A stretch of 64,000 nt of DNA, taken from the NCBI GenBank assembly GCA_964006375.1, contig OZ023265.1, forward strand, positions 159,786,118 through 159,850,117. The letters are read 5' to 3'. Shown one piece after another: positions 12,126 through 23,875 of this stretch. Made by a program: the position numbers and the translations under genes. Position 1 is the stretch's first letter; every line of letters begins with the position of its first letter. Under the pieces are notes generated by a model. That model searched no databases. It was given only the letters and a program-made list of their open reading frames with translations, and was not told the origin of the DNA. This stretch comes from Tillus elongatus. Its lineage: Eukaryota > Arthropoda > Insecta > Coleoptera > Cleridae.

Positions 12126-12989
12126 TTTTGGGTTTAGAACGTTCCGGAACGGGTTTTTGTGCAAATATGTTTTTGATACGGCAACTTCAATAAAAATTCC
12201 CTACCACAATATATATCTATATTGACCAAGTCAGATAGATTAAATAACAGAACCACTTGTTACATATATGGATATATTTTGTTAAAAGTCAGACGCAATG
12301 TTTAGGTCTCACGGCCACTATCAGGGAACATAAAATATAAATTGTTGCATTGAGTGTATTCACTTGCATCAATGTCGTACGTCAACTAGGAGAAAGCATG
12401 TCAAATCTATATCCCAACGCAAAAACACCCATTAGAGTTCGAGTATTCGATCATCCGGTGTATCAACCAATATCTATCTAGGACAGTTATATTTTATACT
12501 GACATGAATGAGTATTTATATCTATATTAGTAAAGATCAAGTAAACAATGAATAAGATTGTTATATAACTTTTATAAACTCTCTGATCGACCATATGTCG
12601 ATGCCAGGAATGAGAAAAATGCATAATAAGTTGTGTGCAGTGTGTAATATGTAAGGTCAGGTGAATTGCAGACTAAAATGGCCGTGTGATGGCTGCTGAT
12701 TACGTATAATCCTACAGAAACAACCGCCATTTAGGGTAACTTGGTATGACACACATTTGATTCATCAATATCCACTTAACCGAGTCTGCTGTGTCGTGGA
12801 ACGTGTTTGTTGATTTATATAAACGCAAAGGTGTATGCTGTGGGCATACCAAATATTGTTTTGATACAAGATGAGACATGGATTTATGTAAGACGAACAT
12901 AAACAGAATTTGGTGCTTGTTGTGCTAAATAATTGTAATTTCTCAAAATTAGACTTTATAAAAATACATAAAAGCCAATGTTAAAATAC
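12126..12989. other. non-coding stretch
   Basis: No repeat match or conserved gene seen. A 62-codon minus ORF at 12712-12900 is followed by low-complexity AT sequence. I do not recognise its protein and found no splice or neighbour support. Confidence 0.3.
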
Positions 12990-13149
12990 CAGATAAATTC
13001 TCAACTATTGTTAAAATGGAGAATGAAAACAACAGCTGTGGATGATCTCTACAAAATACTACCTAAAAAATCACCACTGTCTATATTTAGTATAACTGTT
13101 GCAGGGAATTCTTGCGCTAGCATTTACATTTTTTCAATATTGCAAAGGC

Positions 13150-13660
13150 AGCATCAAAGAAGCTTGAGTTTTTGTTTCCTGCTAAACGTTTGTCTTCATC
13201 ACATCACCCTGCGCTGTATAGAGCACAGGTGCGTCCACAGTTTGAATATTGTTCTCATGTCTGGAGTGCTGTCTCAAAGATAACCTAGTCCCTCCTAGAT
13301 TCTATTTAGAAATGAACTGTTTAGCCCATAGAAGGTACACGTACCACAGTCCGTCTTACTTTTCTAGGTCGAAGGAGAAAGGTTGGAGATCTCTGCTTCT
13401 CTATCGATATTATCATCGATATTGCTCCTAAGAAATTGCTTCGTTATTTCATCTGCTTGTGGCATCTAATCAGCCAACCCGTTTTAGTTGAAACGCGCAT
13501 GCTTTTAGTGTTATATTATACACTGACCAAACAGTTCTTGTTTAATGGTGGTCTAAGCATTAGAATACCTTCCCGGCTGACATGTTTCCGAAGATATACA
13601 ATCTCCTACGATTCAAGAAGCTAGTAAACACATACGCCCATCTTGTGACACAACAATCAA
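13150..13660 (+). pseudogene. decayed non-LTR retrotransposon RT C-terminus
   Basis: Translation across frames gives VRPQFEYCSHVWSA (13225-13270), the post-RT motif of jockey/CR1-type ORF2. After several frame changes and stops comes FPADMFPKIYNLLRFKKLVN (13575-13634), the usual C-terminal motif (LP..FP..YN...FK..V) of the same proteins. A CSHVWSA motif like this also occurs in the jockey-type copies later in the window, but this copy is clearly another family. Only the last ~170 codons remain. Confidence 0.75.
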
Positions 13661-13899
13661 GTTTATGATGGCTTAGAGACACATAGGCTTTACCTTGCCG
13701 AAACCAGTTCTTAGAAAATTTTAAAAAATTTGGAGAGCAAGTTTTCAATAATTTTAAAAGAACGGTTAAAAAATAGTGCTGCAAATTGAGTCATAACTTC
13801 CACATAGCTGTGATCATTTTTCTCTTCAGAAAAACATTCTCGTGGAATGAATTTAGGCCCCATGACAAGACCACAAAGAAAATATTTGTATTCCTGTAC

Positions 13900-14592
13900 C
13901 CATAAACTTTTGAAACGTTATGTTACTCGAGTTTTATTGAAAAAATGTCCATTTTCACCAAATCACCGCTTATTCATCTCCTACCGCCTGCAGAGATCCT
14001 ACCAAAAAAAAAACAATTCGAAGCGTTCCTTTGTCTGATGCTAACTGGATACCAAATTTGAAGATGATATCTCATTTCGTTCAAAAGTTATTGCGCCTAT
14101 GAACAGATACACGTACATGCCGACATACCGACAGACAAAAAAAATTTCGTTCCAGAATCAAGTTTTCTATATGTTTTGAGACTTTTTACGCCGTTTTAGC
14201 AAAAAAAATTCAAAAATTTTGTCAATATTATTCCACCCCCACACATTCAACCCCTAATTTAATTTCAGCACAGAATACCAGATGTTGGATGAAATTAAAA
14301 GTTTTCTAATAAATAAACCCTAAAACGTTATATAACTCGAGTTTTAACGAAAAAAGGTCAATTTCAACCAAATCACCCCCCATTCATTGCCTACCGCCTA
14401 AAGAGATTTTACCCAAAAACAATCCGAACCGTTCGTTTGTTTAGTGCTAACTGTATACCAAATTTGAAGACGATACCTCAATTCGTTCTAAAGTTACCGT
14501 GGCTACAAACATACAGACCGACAGACAAAAAAGTTTTCGTTCTCAAATCATGTTTTCTATATGTTCTGACACTTTTTACGGCTTTTAAGGGG
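13900..14592 (+). repeat. direct duplication, ~270-bp units 413 bp apart
   Basis: Unit 1 (about 13909-14196) and unit 2 (about 14322-14590) share AACGTTAT.T.ACTCGAGTTTTA, CCAAATCACC.C..ATTCAT, CCTACCGCCT..AGAGAT and TTTTCTATATGTT.TGA.AC. About 80% alike by eye. No ORF of note; the origin is unknown. Confidence 0.75.
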
Positions 14593-14704
14593 GGGATGTT
14601 GAAATTTTTGTCGCCGATGCGATACTTCTGCACGTTGTGACGATGTCGAAGTAATATTTACTGAAATTATTTTTCAAACATTCACAAATGCGAGCTGTTC
14701 TGTT

Positions 14705-16160
14705 TAGGTTATTACTGTATTATTATTAGTGTTATTGTTGTTATTATCGTATCAAATTCTTGCTCCAGAGGGAGTATATGTGTGTCTTTTTTTTCCTCAG
14801 GGCTCGTCCGCGGGCTTGCCGTCCCGATAGCACTGCAACCTTTGGTTGATTGTGCATACCCTTAGTCTCACTCCATCTATTCCAAAATCACTGTGCCTTG
14901 AACTAGTCTGCACAGCGATTGGTAGGGTGAAGTTTTATATTGCTCTGTCTCCGATCTAGACTGACCGTAGATCAGTTGTCTTTCGCGGTCCAGAGCTTTA
15001 CACTCGCACAAGATGTGCTGGGCTGATTTCTCCCCCTCGCCGCAGAGTCTGCATGCGACGTCCCCTTCGAACCGCCCCGTTTTATGGAGGTGTTTCTTGT
15101 CGGACATGTGTCCCGTCAAGAGACCTGTTGTGTTTCTGAGCTGTCCTCTGTTAAGATTTAGCAGCTCCACAGCTCTCTTTGAACTGGGTTCGTCAATTAT
15201 TGACTTCCCATGTCTGAGCCCGGACAGTCTGCCCAGTACACCTTGTGTTGGTTTCTGACCCAGGACTTAATGGCTCCCCTGGCAGTGCTCTTTGTCACGC
15301 CCAGAGCCGGTTCTGGTCCCATAAATGGTCCTGCTGACCCTCTCTTCGCAAGACTGTCAGCTTCTTCATTGCCTTTGAGCCCGGAGTAACCCGGCACCCA
15401 GATGAGGGTCACCTCATTCTGCCCAGCCAGGTCGCTCGTCTCGTCTCGTCAGGAATTTACCCGTGGGCTACTTAGTGCCTTAAGGGCTGCCTGGCTGTCT
15501 GTGGCTATGAGGATCCGCTTGTTGGTGTAGCCCCTCCTCTTGTTCTGCCACACACCGTGCAGGATGGCGTACATTTCGGCCTGAAACACCGATACATGGG
15601 CTCCGAGGGAAATACTATGACTTACCCTCGGGCCTTCCGAGTAAACACCTGCCCCCGTCCCACGCTCCTCGTCGGATTCGTCCGTGAACCAGACGAGCGC
15701 GCCCCGTGGTATGCCCGGCGTCTCCTCCCGCCATGCCTCGCGGTCGGGGATTTCCACTGTAAAGTTGTTTTCCCTGCAGATTCGCGGGGTCATTTCAAGC
15801 ATGGGCTCCTTCACGATCTCCTGAATTTTGCAGTGGCCCCTGAAGCCTGGATATATGTGTCTTACAAAAGTGATTTTGAGTTGAAGATGAACAGATTTTT
15901 GATCTGAGTGTGAGACAAGGGAATTTGTTATTCGGCAGGAATTTAATGTCTCAGTTCTCTGCTTGTCAGAAACCAGATTATCGACGCCAAAAACAATGCG
16001 GTATAGCTTATTACTATATTGTTATTGTTGTTATTATTATTATTGCGTCCAATTCTTGCTCCAGATGGAGTATATCTATAACTTGAACATATTTTCTATC
16101 TGGTTGTGAGAGGACGGAATTTATGATTCGCCAGGCATTTAATTTCACAAGTTTTCTGCA
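14705..16160 (+). repeat. tandem repeat units interrupted by a LINE
   Basis: ATTGTTGTTATTAT...AATTCTTGCTCCAGAGGGAGTATAT (14735-14780) continues after the LINE at 15852 and is followed by a second unit at 16018-16160 (AATTCTTGCTCCAGATGGAGTATAT, then GGAATTT.T.ATTCG.CAGG.ATTTAAT). The second unit shows the uninterrupted sequence at the LINE insertion point. Confidence 0.7.
14788..15851 (-). pseudogene. 5'-truncated R1/I-type LINE: RNase H and C-terminal Cys/His region
   Basis: Minus-strand ORFs give, in order: LVWFTDESDEERGTGAG and VFQAEMYAIL and ATDSQAAL (RNase H, 15449-15814); a frame change; WVPGYSGLKGNEEADSLAK (RNase H end, 15197-15412); a stop; then LLTGHMSDKKHL and CRLCGEGEKSAQHILCEC (14877-15170), the Cys/His C-terminus of these ORF2 proteins. 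RT and endonuclease are absent (5' truncation). The 3' end has a short A8 tail. Imperfect target duplication: TATATGTGTGTCTT at 14775 and TATATGTGTCTT at 15852. Two or more breaks, so dead. Same family as 37140-38323. Confidence 0.9.
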
Positions 16161-16599
16161 TGCCAGCAACTATATTATTCACTCCAAATACAGTGAGATG
16201 GTTCATAAGTTTACACTGAATCAAATCAGTGACAGATATTTTAATATGCTTTATTGTCACACTTTTCAGTTCCAAACCTCCTTAATCGCTTCGACTAGTT
16301 CTGAATACTTTTTTATCTCCTGCGCAGAAGTAGTTTTCAGGTTGTGACACGAAGGCATAGTTATATCGCCCAGGTGTGTTACTTTTGTTTATTTTTTCCT
16401 TGAGATTATGAATACATAATATGGACATCGTCAAGTTACAAATAATACAAAAACAAAAATTAACAATGTCAAAACAGACTGAAAATCAGCTAAAATTGTA
16501 CAAACAAAACTAAAAAAAACACAGTAAAAGTTAAATATTCTAGCCTAAACTACAATTTTACACAACTAAATGTACTCAGCACGAAAATCAAAACAAAGT
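16161..16599. other. non-coding stretch, probable 3' UTR of the LINE to its right
   Basis: AT-rich; on the minus strand it follows the decayed ORF end at ~16600 and could be its 3' UTR. The part to 16340 may hold one more diverged unit of the tandem repeat. No other feature seen. Confidence 0.35.
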
Positions 16600-17945
16600 T
16601 ATCTATCGATAGGAAGGAATTTTGTCGAAATATTCATCTACGCTATAGACACGGGCATCAATCAATAGATCAGTAAGTACCCTTTTATAATTTTTGATAC
16701 CGCTCACCTACCTAACTTCCAAAGGCAACGCATCGTAAAATTTCACCCCTAAATAGATATAAGATTTACTTGTCAGCGAAAGCCGGTGCGCAGGAGCAGT
16801 AAAGCGGTCGCTGTTGCACCTCTCGTATAACTGGAGGTCACCGAAGGTTGGTACGTTACTTCTAATTTCATGTATAGATAGAAAATCGCTCAAAATGCAC
16901 AAAGCACTTTATATGCGAAATCTGCGAAAAATGTCAACACAAGAGACCAGATATGCTTATTTTCTGTGGTATAAAATGGTGGGCATAAACTCGGTAAACT
17001 TGATCTTCAGAAACAGAGTCCGTATCTAGACTCAATCTGAGCAAAATAAACTGGCATGATGGTTTTATCGTCCAATAAACATTTCTGGTAAACACGTTGA
17101 GTTTACTTCGACTGTAAGCCTCAGACAATTACTTTTCCAGGACATATTTTCATATATAGTATCGCCTAGAAACCTTACTTCAGCAAGACGAATAACTAGG
17201 TGTGTGATTGTTTTCGAATATATTGATCTTCATATTGCATCTTTTCCGCACTTTATGGAAATGCTGAGAGGCCGGCACTTAAATGTGAAGAGTTTTGCCT
17301 GAACCTGTGACAAGTTTGGTGCGTCTTACATTACATTTAATTTCGACCTCAGCACAGTCCACTCCCCGGAAAAAACATATCATCAGCGTACATGGTAATG
17401 CGGTCGTTTCCGCAGGCCAAAGCAGGTTATTAACCAATAAAACAAATATTACAGGGCCCAATATAGATCCCTCGGGTTGGTCTGGGACCGTTAGATCCAG
17501 TAGCCACAGACTTTTATTATTTGTAGTGGTTAATGGTATTTATATGAGCACTATACGAAATATAAATGCACCAAGGTTGTATCGCCCCCCAAATTTATTA
17601 GCTTGATTATTTTTTAATACCTAATTGAATACTTAGCAAATGTTTTTTTATATACAATTTGTTTTGATGTATTTTTTTATCTTTTTTCTTTTCTTTTTTT
17701 TTCTTTTTTTATGCACATATGTGCATATATACAAATTTAATTTTTTATTTTTAATTATTGTATAGGATGACTGGGACATTGTGCAGCGTTTTATTGAAAA
17801 TACCATCTAAAATAATTGTCATTTCCACATACTGACGTCGGTTCGAAAGATATGATGATAACCAATCGAAAATGGCGGTACCTATTCCATATTTCTGTAG
17901 CTTTACAAGAAGACTGTTGTGGCCGACGCAATCAAGTCCCCTGCC
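16600..17945 (-). pseudogene. decayed non-LTR retrotransposon RT
   Basis: Minus-strand pieces in correct order for one RT: DCVGHNSLLVKLQKYGIG and WLSSYLSNRRQYVE (17790-17945, after the catalytic D...AFD block); PEGSILGPVIFVLLVNNL (17420-17475, the GxxxGxxLGPxLF motif) and MYADDM in another frame (~17385-17400, the YADD active site); finally FYDALPLEVR and YSVDEYFDKI (16600-16750), the typical C-terminus. Many frame changes, stops and an AT-rich insertion at ~17590-17790. Probably CR1/RTE-like; the clade is not certain. Confidence 0.8.
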
Positions 17946-18720
17946 GGGAACGCAAAATATACCAGCAGGGCACCCACTAGCATCGACTGATGTTACTATT
18001 AATAAATTATCTTTGTTATTATTATTATTATCGACTTAGCCTAAAGGCCTTTCACACTCCCTGTGAGGGAACATTTGCTTATTCCAGGTATCTCGGATAC
18101 CCAAGGCATTGAGCTCAGATAGTGCCCTTTCCAAGTTATCGGACCCTGAACGACGATGCGGGATCCTCATTTCCCAGAGATTTTCACGCAATGTGCAATG
18201 TATGTGACTAACAGCCACTGATGAAGACAACTTCGTGGTCGAAATAGGCATATATCGCATAACTTCCTGTTGTTATGTTTCTGCGTTTTTTGTTGTTGTA
18301 ATTCTGGTATGGGAAATTGAGCGAAGAAAATGTGAAAGCGTTCTATGAAAATTCGGACTTTCTGCGTCCAAACTTTTTTTTCTTATGCAAACATTTTTGC
18401 CACTTAGCTTACCTTAACCTGTAGCCGTATTTTTCACCTTTTATAATGATCATAAAGAAATATATTCAAAGCGTCTATTAATTATCTCTCCCATATTGTC
18501 CTTATTGTAATTCTAATTAATCTAAATGCTATTTTTATTTCCTACCATATTGAGGCAGTCAATCATTGGTGTCGCAGAGTGATTATCATATTACAAGCCT
18601 TACCTATCCATCTATCAATTAACTTCATTAACTAAATTGTACTTTTTGCAATGAAGCCAATGTTTACCTAACATTGCCACATCAATAAAAGTGGAGGGTC
18701 TTTTTCACAAACACCGCTAA
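17946..18720. other. non-coding stretch with a hammerhead-like motif
   Basis: Includes (TTA)n at ~18013-18031, the motif at 18208-18277 (separate entry) and a partial R terminus near 18350-18380. No coding evidence. Confidence 0.4.
18208..18277 (+). ncRNA. hammerhead-ribozyme-like motif
   Basis: CTGATGA at 18218-18224, one extra A, stem II GAC..GTC (18226-18240), GAAA at 18241-18244, then ATA..TAT followed by C as a short stem III. TAACAG upstream (18209) can pair with CTGTT(G)TTA downstream (18266-18275) as an outer stem I. The sequence GATGAAGACAACTTCGT is shared with the locus at 4261-4345. The pairing next to the core is weak, so this may be a decayed copy. Confidence 0.4.
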
Positions 18721-18939
18721 AACGCATCAGTGTATCTCGTTATGGTACACTGGCTTTCAAAAGTTTTGCACCCTCTCGCGAAGTTGCTTAAGATAAGTTG
18801 TTTTTGCTCAGTATTTTTAGTTACTATCAAAATTACCGCTTTTATGGCAAAAACTTATTTTTGCTCTCAATCCTAGTTCCTTGTAAAATATTTACTAATA
18901 TTGACTACCCATTTGACATAGTTAGATATTGTAATAGCA

Positions 18940-19950
18940 AATGTTGTGCAAGTCGTCCTTTAAAAATGGCTATTCAGCAACCTGCATACAGGTTTCCCAC
19001 TACGAACGCCCACAATTGATTTGGGAAAGTTTTGAAAATTTGGCTGTATAAGAGATAAAATGTCAATTGATGACAAACCTCTCTCTGACCGTCCTTCCAC
19101 AGCTCTAACCGATGAAAATGTTGAAAACACTCGCGAAATCATCCTGGAACATCGACGACAGACCATTCACGAAGTTGCGGAGCTGTCTGGAGTGACTTGG
19201 CGTTCAGTTCAGCGAATTCTAACGAAAGGTTTATAAATGAAAAGGATGGTTGCCAAATTCATGCCTAAACTACTGACTGCTGAACGAAAGCAGTGTCGAG
19301 TCGAAGCATGTTCTTCTTTGAAAGAAGAGTTTCGAAATGATCCCAACTTTTTTCCAAGGTCATCACAGGTGACGAATCATGGTGCTACGAGTACGACCCT
19401 AAAACGAAGCAACGATCTAACAGTGGAAGACTCCAAGTTCGCATCGCCCAAAAAAAGCTTTTCAATTGAAATCAAACGTCAAAATAATGCTAAATTGTTT
19501 TTTTGAAGTGAGAGGAGTTGTCCATTCAGAGTTTGTTTCACAGACAGTTAACCAGGCTTTTACCTGAAAGTTTTGAAAAGATTGCGCAACAGTTTGTGGC
19601 GAAAGAGATTTGATTTGTGGGAGACGGGCGACGGGCGACTGGTTTTTCCACCACGATAACTCCCCTATTTACATAGCCCTGTTTTACGCCAATTTTTTAT
19701 CAAAAATGGCACGGCCCCTCTGCCCCATCCTCCCTATTCACCAGAGCTTTCCGCATGCTACTTTTGTTTATTTCCCCCAAATGAAAAGAGACATGAAAGG
19801 AAAGCATTTTACCGACGTTGCTGAGGTAAGGAAAAACAACGGGGGCGCTGTCGGGTATCACAGAAGACGAGATTCAAAAATGTTTTGAACAATGGAATAA
19901 AAGTATATTATTACCAGTGGACAGTACTCTGAAGGGATTGAAATTTTTTT
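18940..19950 (+). pseudogene. mariner (DD34D) transposase, decayed
   Basis: Pieces in order: DRPSTALTDENVENTREII and HEVAELSGVTWRSVQRILT (DNA-binding HTH region, 19060-19230); KFMPKLLTAERKQCRVEAC (19255); ITGDESWCYEYDPKTKQ in a second frame (first catalytic Asp, ~19360-19410); EVRGVVHSEFV and NQAFYLKVLKRLR (~19505-19590); DWFFHHDN (second Asp, ~19635); HPPYSPELS, where the expected third Asp is Glu; MKRDMKGKHFTDVAEV (19780-19830). At least four frame breaks or stops. Clear TIRs were not found. Inactive. Confidence 0.88.
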
Positions 19951-20455
19951 ATTTCAAAATTAAATATATAAATGAAAAACTAAGGGTGAATCTGCGGACA
20001 ACTTTGCAAACAGTTTTAGATAAAACGATTACCGATAGATAAAGTTCGGTATCTTACATGCACGCTGACACTATTCTTACCTTTTGTTCTCTTGTCTTTG
20101 CTGAGTTATTTACATTATAATTTTGTACACATTACACACTTTTCCAACACTTGTTCAGTACGGTTCTGTGATGTGAGACCCCCTTCTCCTCTTATACATT
20201 AACATTTGACGTAAACGTAACAATATTCCAGACCCGGCAGTTCTTCTTTGCGCTATTGATTGTACCTTCTATTACCATATCGCTTTTAGTACGTATATCA
20301 CTGCTATCAGGTTTCTAATTATTCATGTATTCCGAGGCCTTCTTTCTGAAATTTTGAATCGTTCACCTCGTTTCCTTATTATGACCATTCTATTTTTGCT
20401 ATGATCTGTTCTCTTTTAGCTGTACAAACTAGGGTACTTATTTTGTAACATGGGT
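19951..20455. other. non-coding stretch
   Basis: Nothing recognised. Slightly more GC than the R regions and no match elsewhere in the window that I can see. Confidence 0.3.
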
Positions 20456-21650
20456 TGTTTTCCTTCCCCTAGCGTTTCACTTGTGAAAAACGAGGGGGCG
20501 CCTGTCGCATCTCTAACAACCACCCTCGTTGCATAAACCACAAGACAAATTTTCTGTGAGCAACCCTCAAGAAAGTTACGGGACCTGCAGCGACCAATGC
20601 GCGGTAGGCAGGATTTAAAAGGGGTATGGCTTCAAAATGTGAAAAAGGCAGCTTTTCAAGATCCGATTAAGCTGTTCATTTCGCATTTTCTGCTCATATT
20701 TCCCTTTTATCTTCTACCCCGGCCCAGCCCCCTATTCTCTCCTGGTCCCGTAACTTGGGGGGGGGGGGTATAGCAAGAAAATTCTCTTGTAGTTTGTTAT
20801 TAGTTATTAAAAAGCCTTCGGGAGGTTGTCTGTAGATTTACCAAAACAGGTTCGGGGTAATTTGCAGTTTAACTCCCGAACGCTTTTCAAAAATGTTTTT
20901 CAGAAACATGCCTAGGACCCCCTAGATCCATAACCCACAAGAAAAATTTCTTGTTCTAACCCCCTAAGGAAGTTACGGACCAGGAGTGAAGAGGGGTGCT
21001 GGGTAGGTAGTAAAAAGGAAATATGAGCAGAAAATTCGAGAAAATGGGCTTGAAAGCTGTCTATTTGAAGCCATATCCCCATTAAACCCTGCCTATCCCG
21101 CACAGCATCCCTATTCGCCCCAGGTCTTGGTATGAACAAGAAATTTTTCTTGTGATTTATGCAACGAGTGTGACTGTATGCACACGAGAAGGGAAGGAAA
21201 ATGCCTACAACGAAGCAGACCCCCGCCCCCGGTTCAGCTTGCTTCGTCGTGGGGATTTTCCTTCCCCTCTCGCGTGCATACAACCGCCCTCGTTGCATAA
21301 ACCACAAGAAAAGTGTCTTGTTCATACCCGCCAAGGAAGTTACGGCACCAGGGCGAATAGGGGTAGGCAGCGTTTAAGGGGAATATGGCTTCAAGATGTG
21401 AAAAAGACAGCGTTCAAGCCCGTTTTCTTCGCATTTTCTGCTCATATTTCCTTTTTACTACCTAGCCCGCAAAGCACCCCAATTCACTCCTGGTCCCGTA
21501 ACTTTCTGGGGGGTGTGAACAAGAAATTTTTCTTGTGGTTTGTGCAACCACGGGGGAGGGGGCTGCTAGACAGGTTTCTGAAAACAGTTTTTTGAAAAAC
21601 GTTCGGGAGCTAATCTGCAAATTTACCTAAGTTCGGAAGGTTCGCTTTTG
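20456..21650. repeat. foldback element with three alternating arms
   Basis: Arms of ~390 bp: A (+) 20460-20850, B (-) 20840-21220, C (+) 21235-21645. B and C form a near-continuous palindrome around ~21228: GGGAAGGAAAATGCC faces GGGATTTTCCTTCCC, GCAACGAG faces CTCGTTGC, and both outer ends carry the CTCCCGAACG / CGTTCGGGAG block. Each arm also holds ACAAGAAA..TTTCTTGT ends, GAAGTTACGG and a CATTTTCTGCTCATATTTCC block. ORFs of 140-147 codons across it are shadows and mirror each other. Confidence 0.85.
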
Positions 21651-22277
21651 TGAACGCTTGAATGGCGCTAAATATCAAAATGTAGAAATAACAAAATGAT
21701 CAGGGTGTAACTAACATCAAAAATAAGCAACAGTTCTTAGGTAAATTGGTTTTAATGGAAACTATGAAAGCCGAAAGGAAAAGCTTGATTGACACGGGGT
21801 TTCTCAGTAAAACGCCGAAAAGTGTACAACATTTTTGTGGCTGAGTGTATGCACGGGCCATCAAATATATTATAGCTGTATTTTTCAATATCCAAAGCTC
21901 AGGTTGATATTAACGTGCGTGTAGGCAGCTACTTATAAAGTCTCAGATATTTAACCTTGTCATGGAATAAAATGTGCTGGTGTGATTTTGTGAGGCTGGT
22001 ACGATAGTACGACCGAACTACACAGATCTGCACTGTCAGTTCTTCAAAACGCTGCTCGCTGCGATGACTCAAACTTTTCCTTCTCGCTGACAACAAACGG
22101 ATCAGTCATAAACAACCTGTTTTGTTCGGTCCTATCTGATACCGGTAGCACATCGAAAAATGTATCATTAACACCCGTGACAAACTGTTCAGTGTTCTGA
22201 TGTGAGTGAACGAATCGGAAATCGTTTGTTTTCTATTGTAAATTTTTCGGATATTTGTGCGGGATTTGTTTGAAAAT
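21651..22277 (+). promoter_or_regulatory. upstream region / probable 5' UTR of the exon at 22278
   Basis: 21960-22277 is less AT-rich than its surroundings and matches no repeat here. It has initiator-like TCAGT motifs (22036, 22089). ATG 22278 sits in AAAATATGGCG. No TATA box is evident. Promoter status is inferred only from position. Confidence 0.35.
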
Positions 22278-22482
22278 ATGGCGGGAACTGGGGTGTTGAA
22301 TGATCAGTTCAAGAAATTGAATCTACAGACAAAAACAGTGGGTGAAGAGAGAATCAAAAAGGCTAAAGAAAGGAATGAAGACGTTGCTATATTGTCCATG
22401 GAGTTACCCGGAGAAAAGAGTAACTTTAAGTGTTCTTTGGGGGAAGAATGTCGAGTAGGAGATCCAGCAAGTCTTCCTTTAG
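22278..22482 (+). CDS. candidate first coding exon of a host gene
   Basis: ATG at 22278 opens 68 codons (MAGTGVLNDQFKKLNLQTK at the start; EECRVGDPASLPL at the end), then AG|GTCAGT, a good 5' splice site. The exon ends in phase 1 with G as last base; the LIM exon at 57300 begins GT, so joining gives a Gly codon. The peptide is charged, soluble and has two cysteines near its end. I do not recognise the family; an N-terminal leader of a LIM protein such as limpet or testin is one possible reading. It lacks the CxxC pair needed before the 57300 exon, so intermediate exons or a different gene must be considered. Confidence 0.5.
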
Positions 22483-23130
22483 GTCAGTTTATGAGTTCCT
22501 TTTTTTTAAATAGATTTCCATCATTTTTTTAACTAAAAGAGTAGTGCAGCCAAAATATTTGAAAATTGTCGCAACAATAAACATTTATGCAATGCCGTCT
22601 CGTCTCTATGCATCTCTTTAAGCCTTCGGGCTGTCATTTGTAGTTTTGAAAAAAATTTAAGCGTCACCAAGACATTGCGATATAAAATTATATTCCATTT
22701 TGTGTTTTTAATTGCTTTCAACCCTAAACTTATCTCTAAAGTGGATATCTTTAAATAATTAATAGGTATATGCTTATTTCGAGCTTTCGTTTGGGTAGTT
22801 ACAGGTTTGGTTTAATGTTTTTTGTCCTTTGTAATCATATCCTTTGTTGACACCATTTACCTACCTGCATAAAACCAGGGCCCAGTACAGTTTCTTCAAA
22901 GCCGTTATATAAAAATAAAATGTATATATAAAAAAATCGCTAAGTAGTCAACTAGATATTAAAAACTAGGGGAAGATAATAAATTTGGGGGCCATACAAC
23001 ATTGATGTATTTATATTTCGTATAGTGCTCAAATGAATACTACTCACTACTACAAATATGTGGCTAATAGGCTAATAGAGCAAACGGCCAGAAGTCAAAC
23101 ATAATAACAATATAAAAATTTTTGTACTCT
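22483..23130. other. non-repetitive AT-rich sequence
   Basis: Follows the candidate splice donor. No gene, repeat or RNA recognised. Confidence 0.35.
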
Positions 23131-23459
23131 AACGTCGGTCTATTTCCGCGGCTATGGCCAATCACCGAAGCCAGGGAGCAGTTTCACCTCATTACCCTGG
23201 AATTTTTTTCCTGTCTTTCTGTAAGGAGAATACGGATCTTTAACGTGCCCAACATCGCATGGACACGGGACCGACAGCATTCGCCCCCTCCGAAAGGCAG
23301 AACGTGCAGACATTTAACTTTCTGAGATACAATACCACAGCCTCGGTGGATGTTAATTTTACAGTGTGTACTGAGAAACTGAAAAGGGAATCCTCGGAAT
23401 CAAACCCAGTATCCTTTGGTTCAGAGGCACATGTTCTTACCTCTGGACCACCGAAACTC
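23131..23459 (-). mobile_element. tRNA-derived SINE, copy 2
   Basis: Same body as the copy at 11112 (CGTGCCCAACATCGCATGG, GAACGTGCAGACATTTAAC). More diverged: the head reads GTTTGATTCCGAGGA in place of the clean box B, and there is a deletion in the CCTGTCTTTCTGTAAGGA part. It lacks the (AC)n tail and no clear target duplication is seen. Confidence 0.8.
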
Positions 23460-23731
23460 TCTTTAAATGTTATTTTACAGGTGTCTGCAGTAGTGAAATT
23501 TGGGTTAGAAATTATGATCTAATTTATTAAGTCGCAGTTTTAGCTTGTATTTCTTTTTTTTTTTCAATCAAACAATAAGCCTCTTTCGATAATATATCAC
23601 CTCAACTTTATTTCCATTTTCAGCGACGTTTGATAAAGGAAATTTCGCTATAATAGAAGTAACGACTTTCGAATTTTCGAAAAAATTCAACTGAGTGAGA
23701 ATTGCAGCCTTTGGAACCCATTTCCTAGTTT

Positions 23732-23832
<101 letters not shown>

Positions 23833-23875
23833 TTCGGAATGTTGCACTGCACTGTAATCTCTTTTAAATATACAT

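Noticed and set aside
12712..12900. 62-codon minus ORF as a transposase or host exon
   Set aside because: No conserved motif could be identified and no splice sites fit.
20912..21595. Overlapping ORFs of 140 and 147 codons on opposite strands
   Set aside because: They are mirror images produced by the foldback arms and share no domain.
22533..22721. 62-codon minus ORF beside the candidate exon
   Set aside because: AT-rich, no motif; within the presumed intron.
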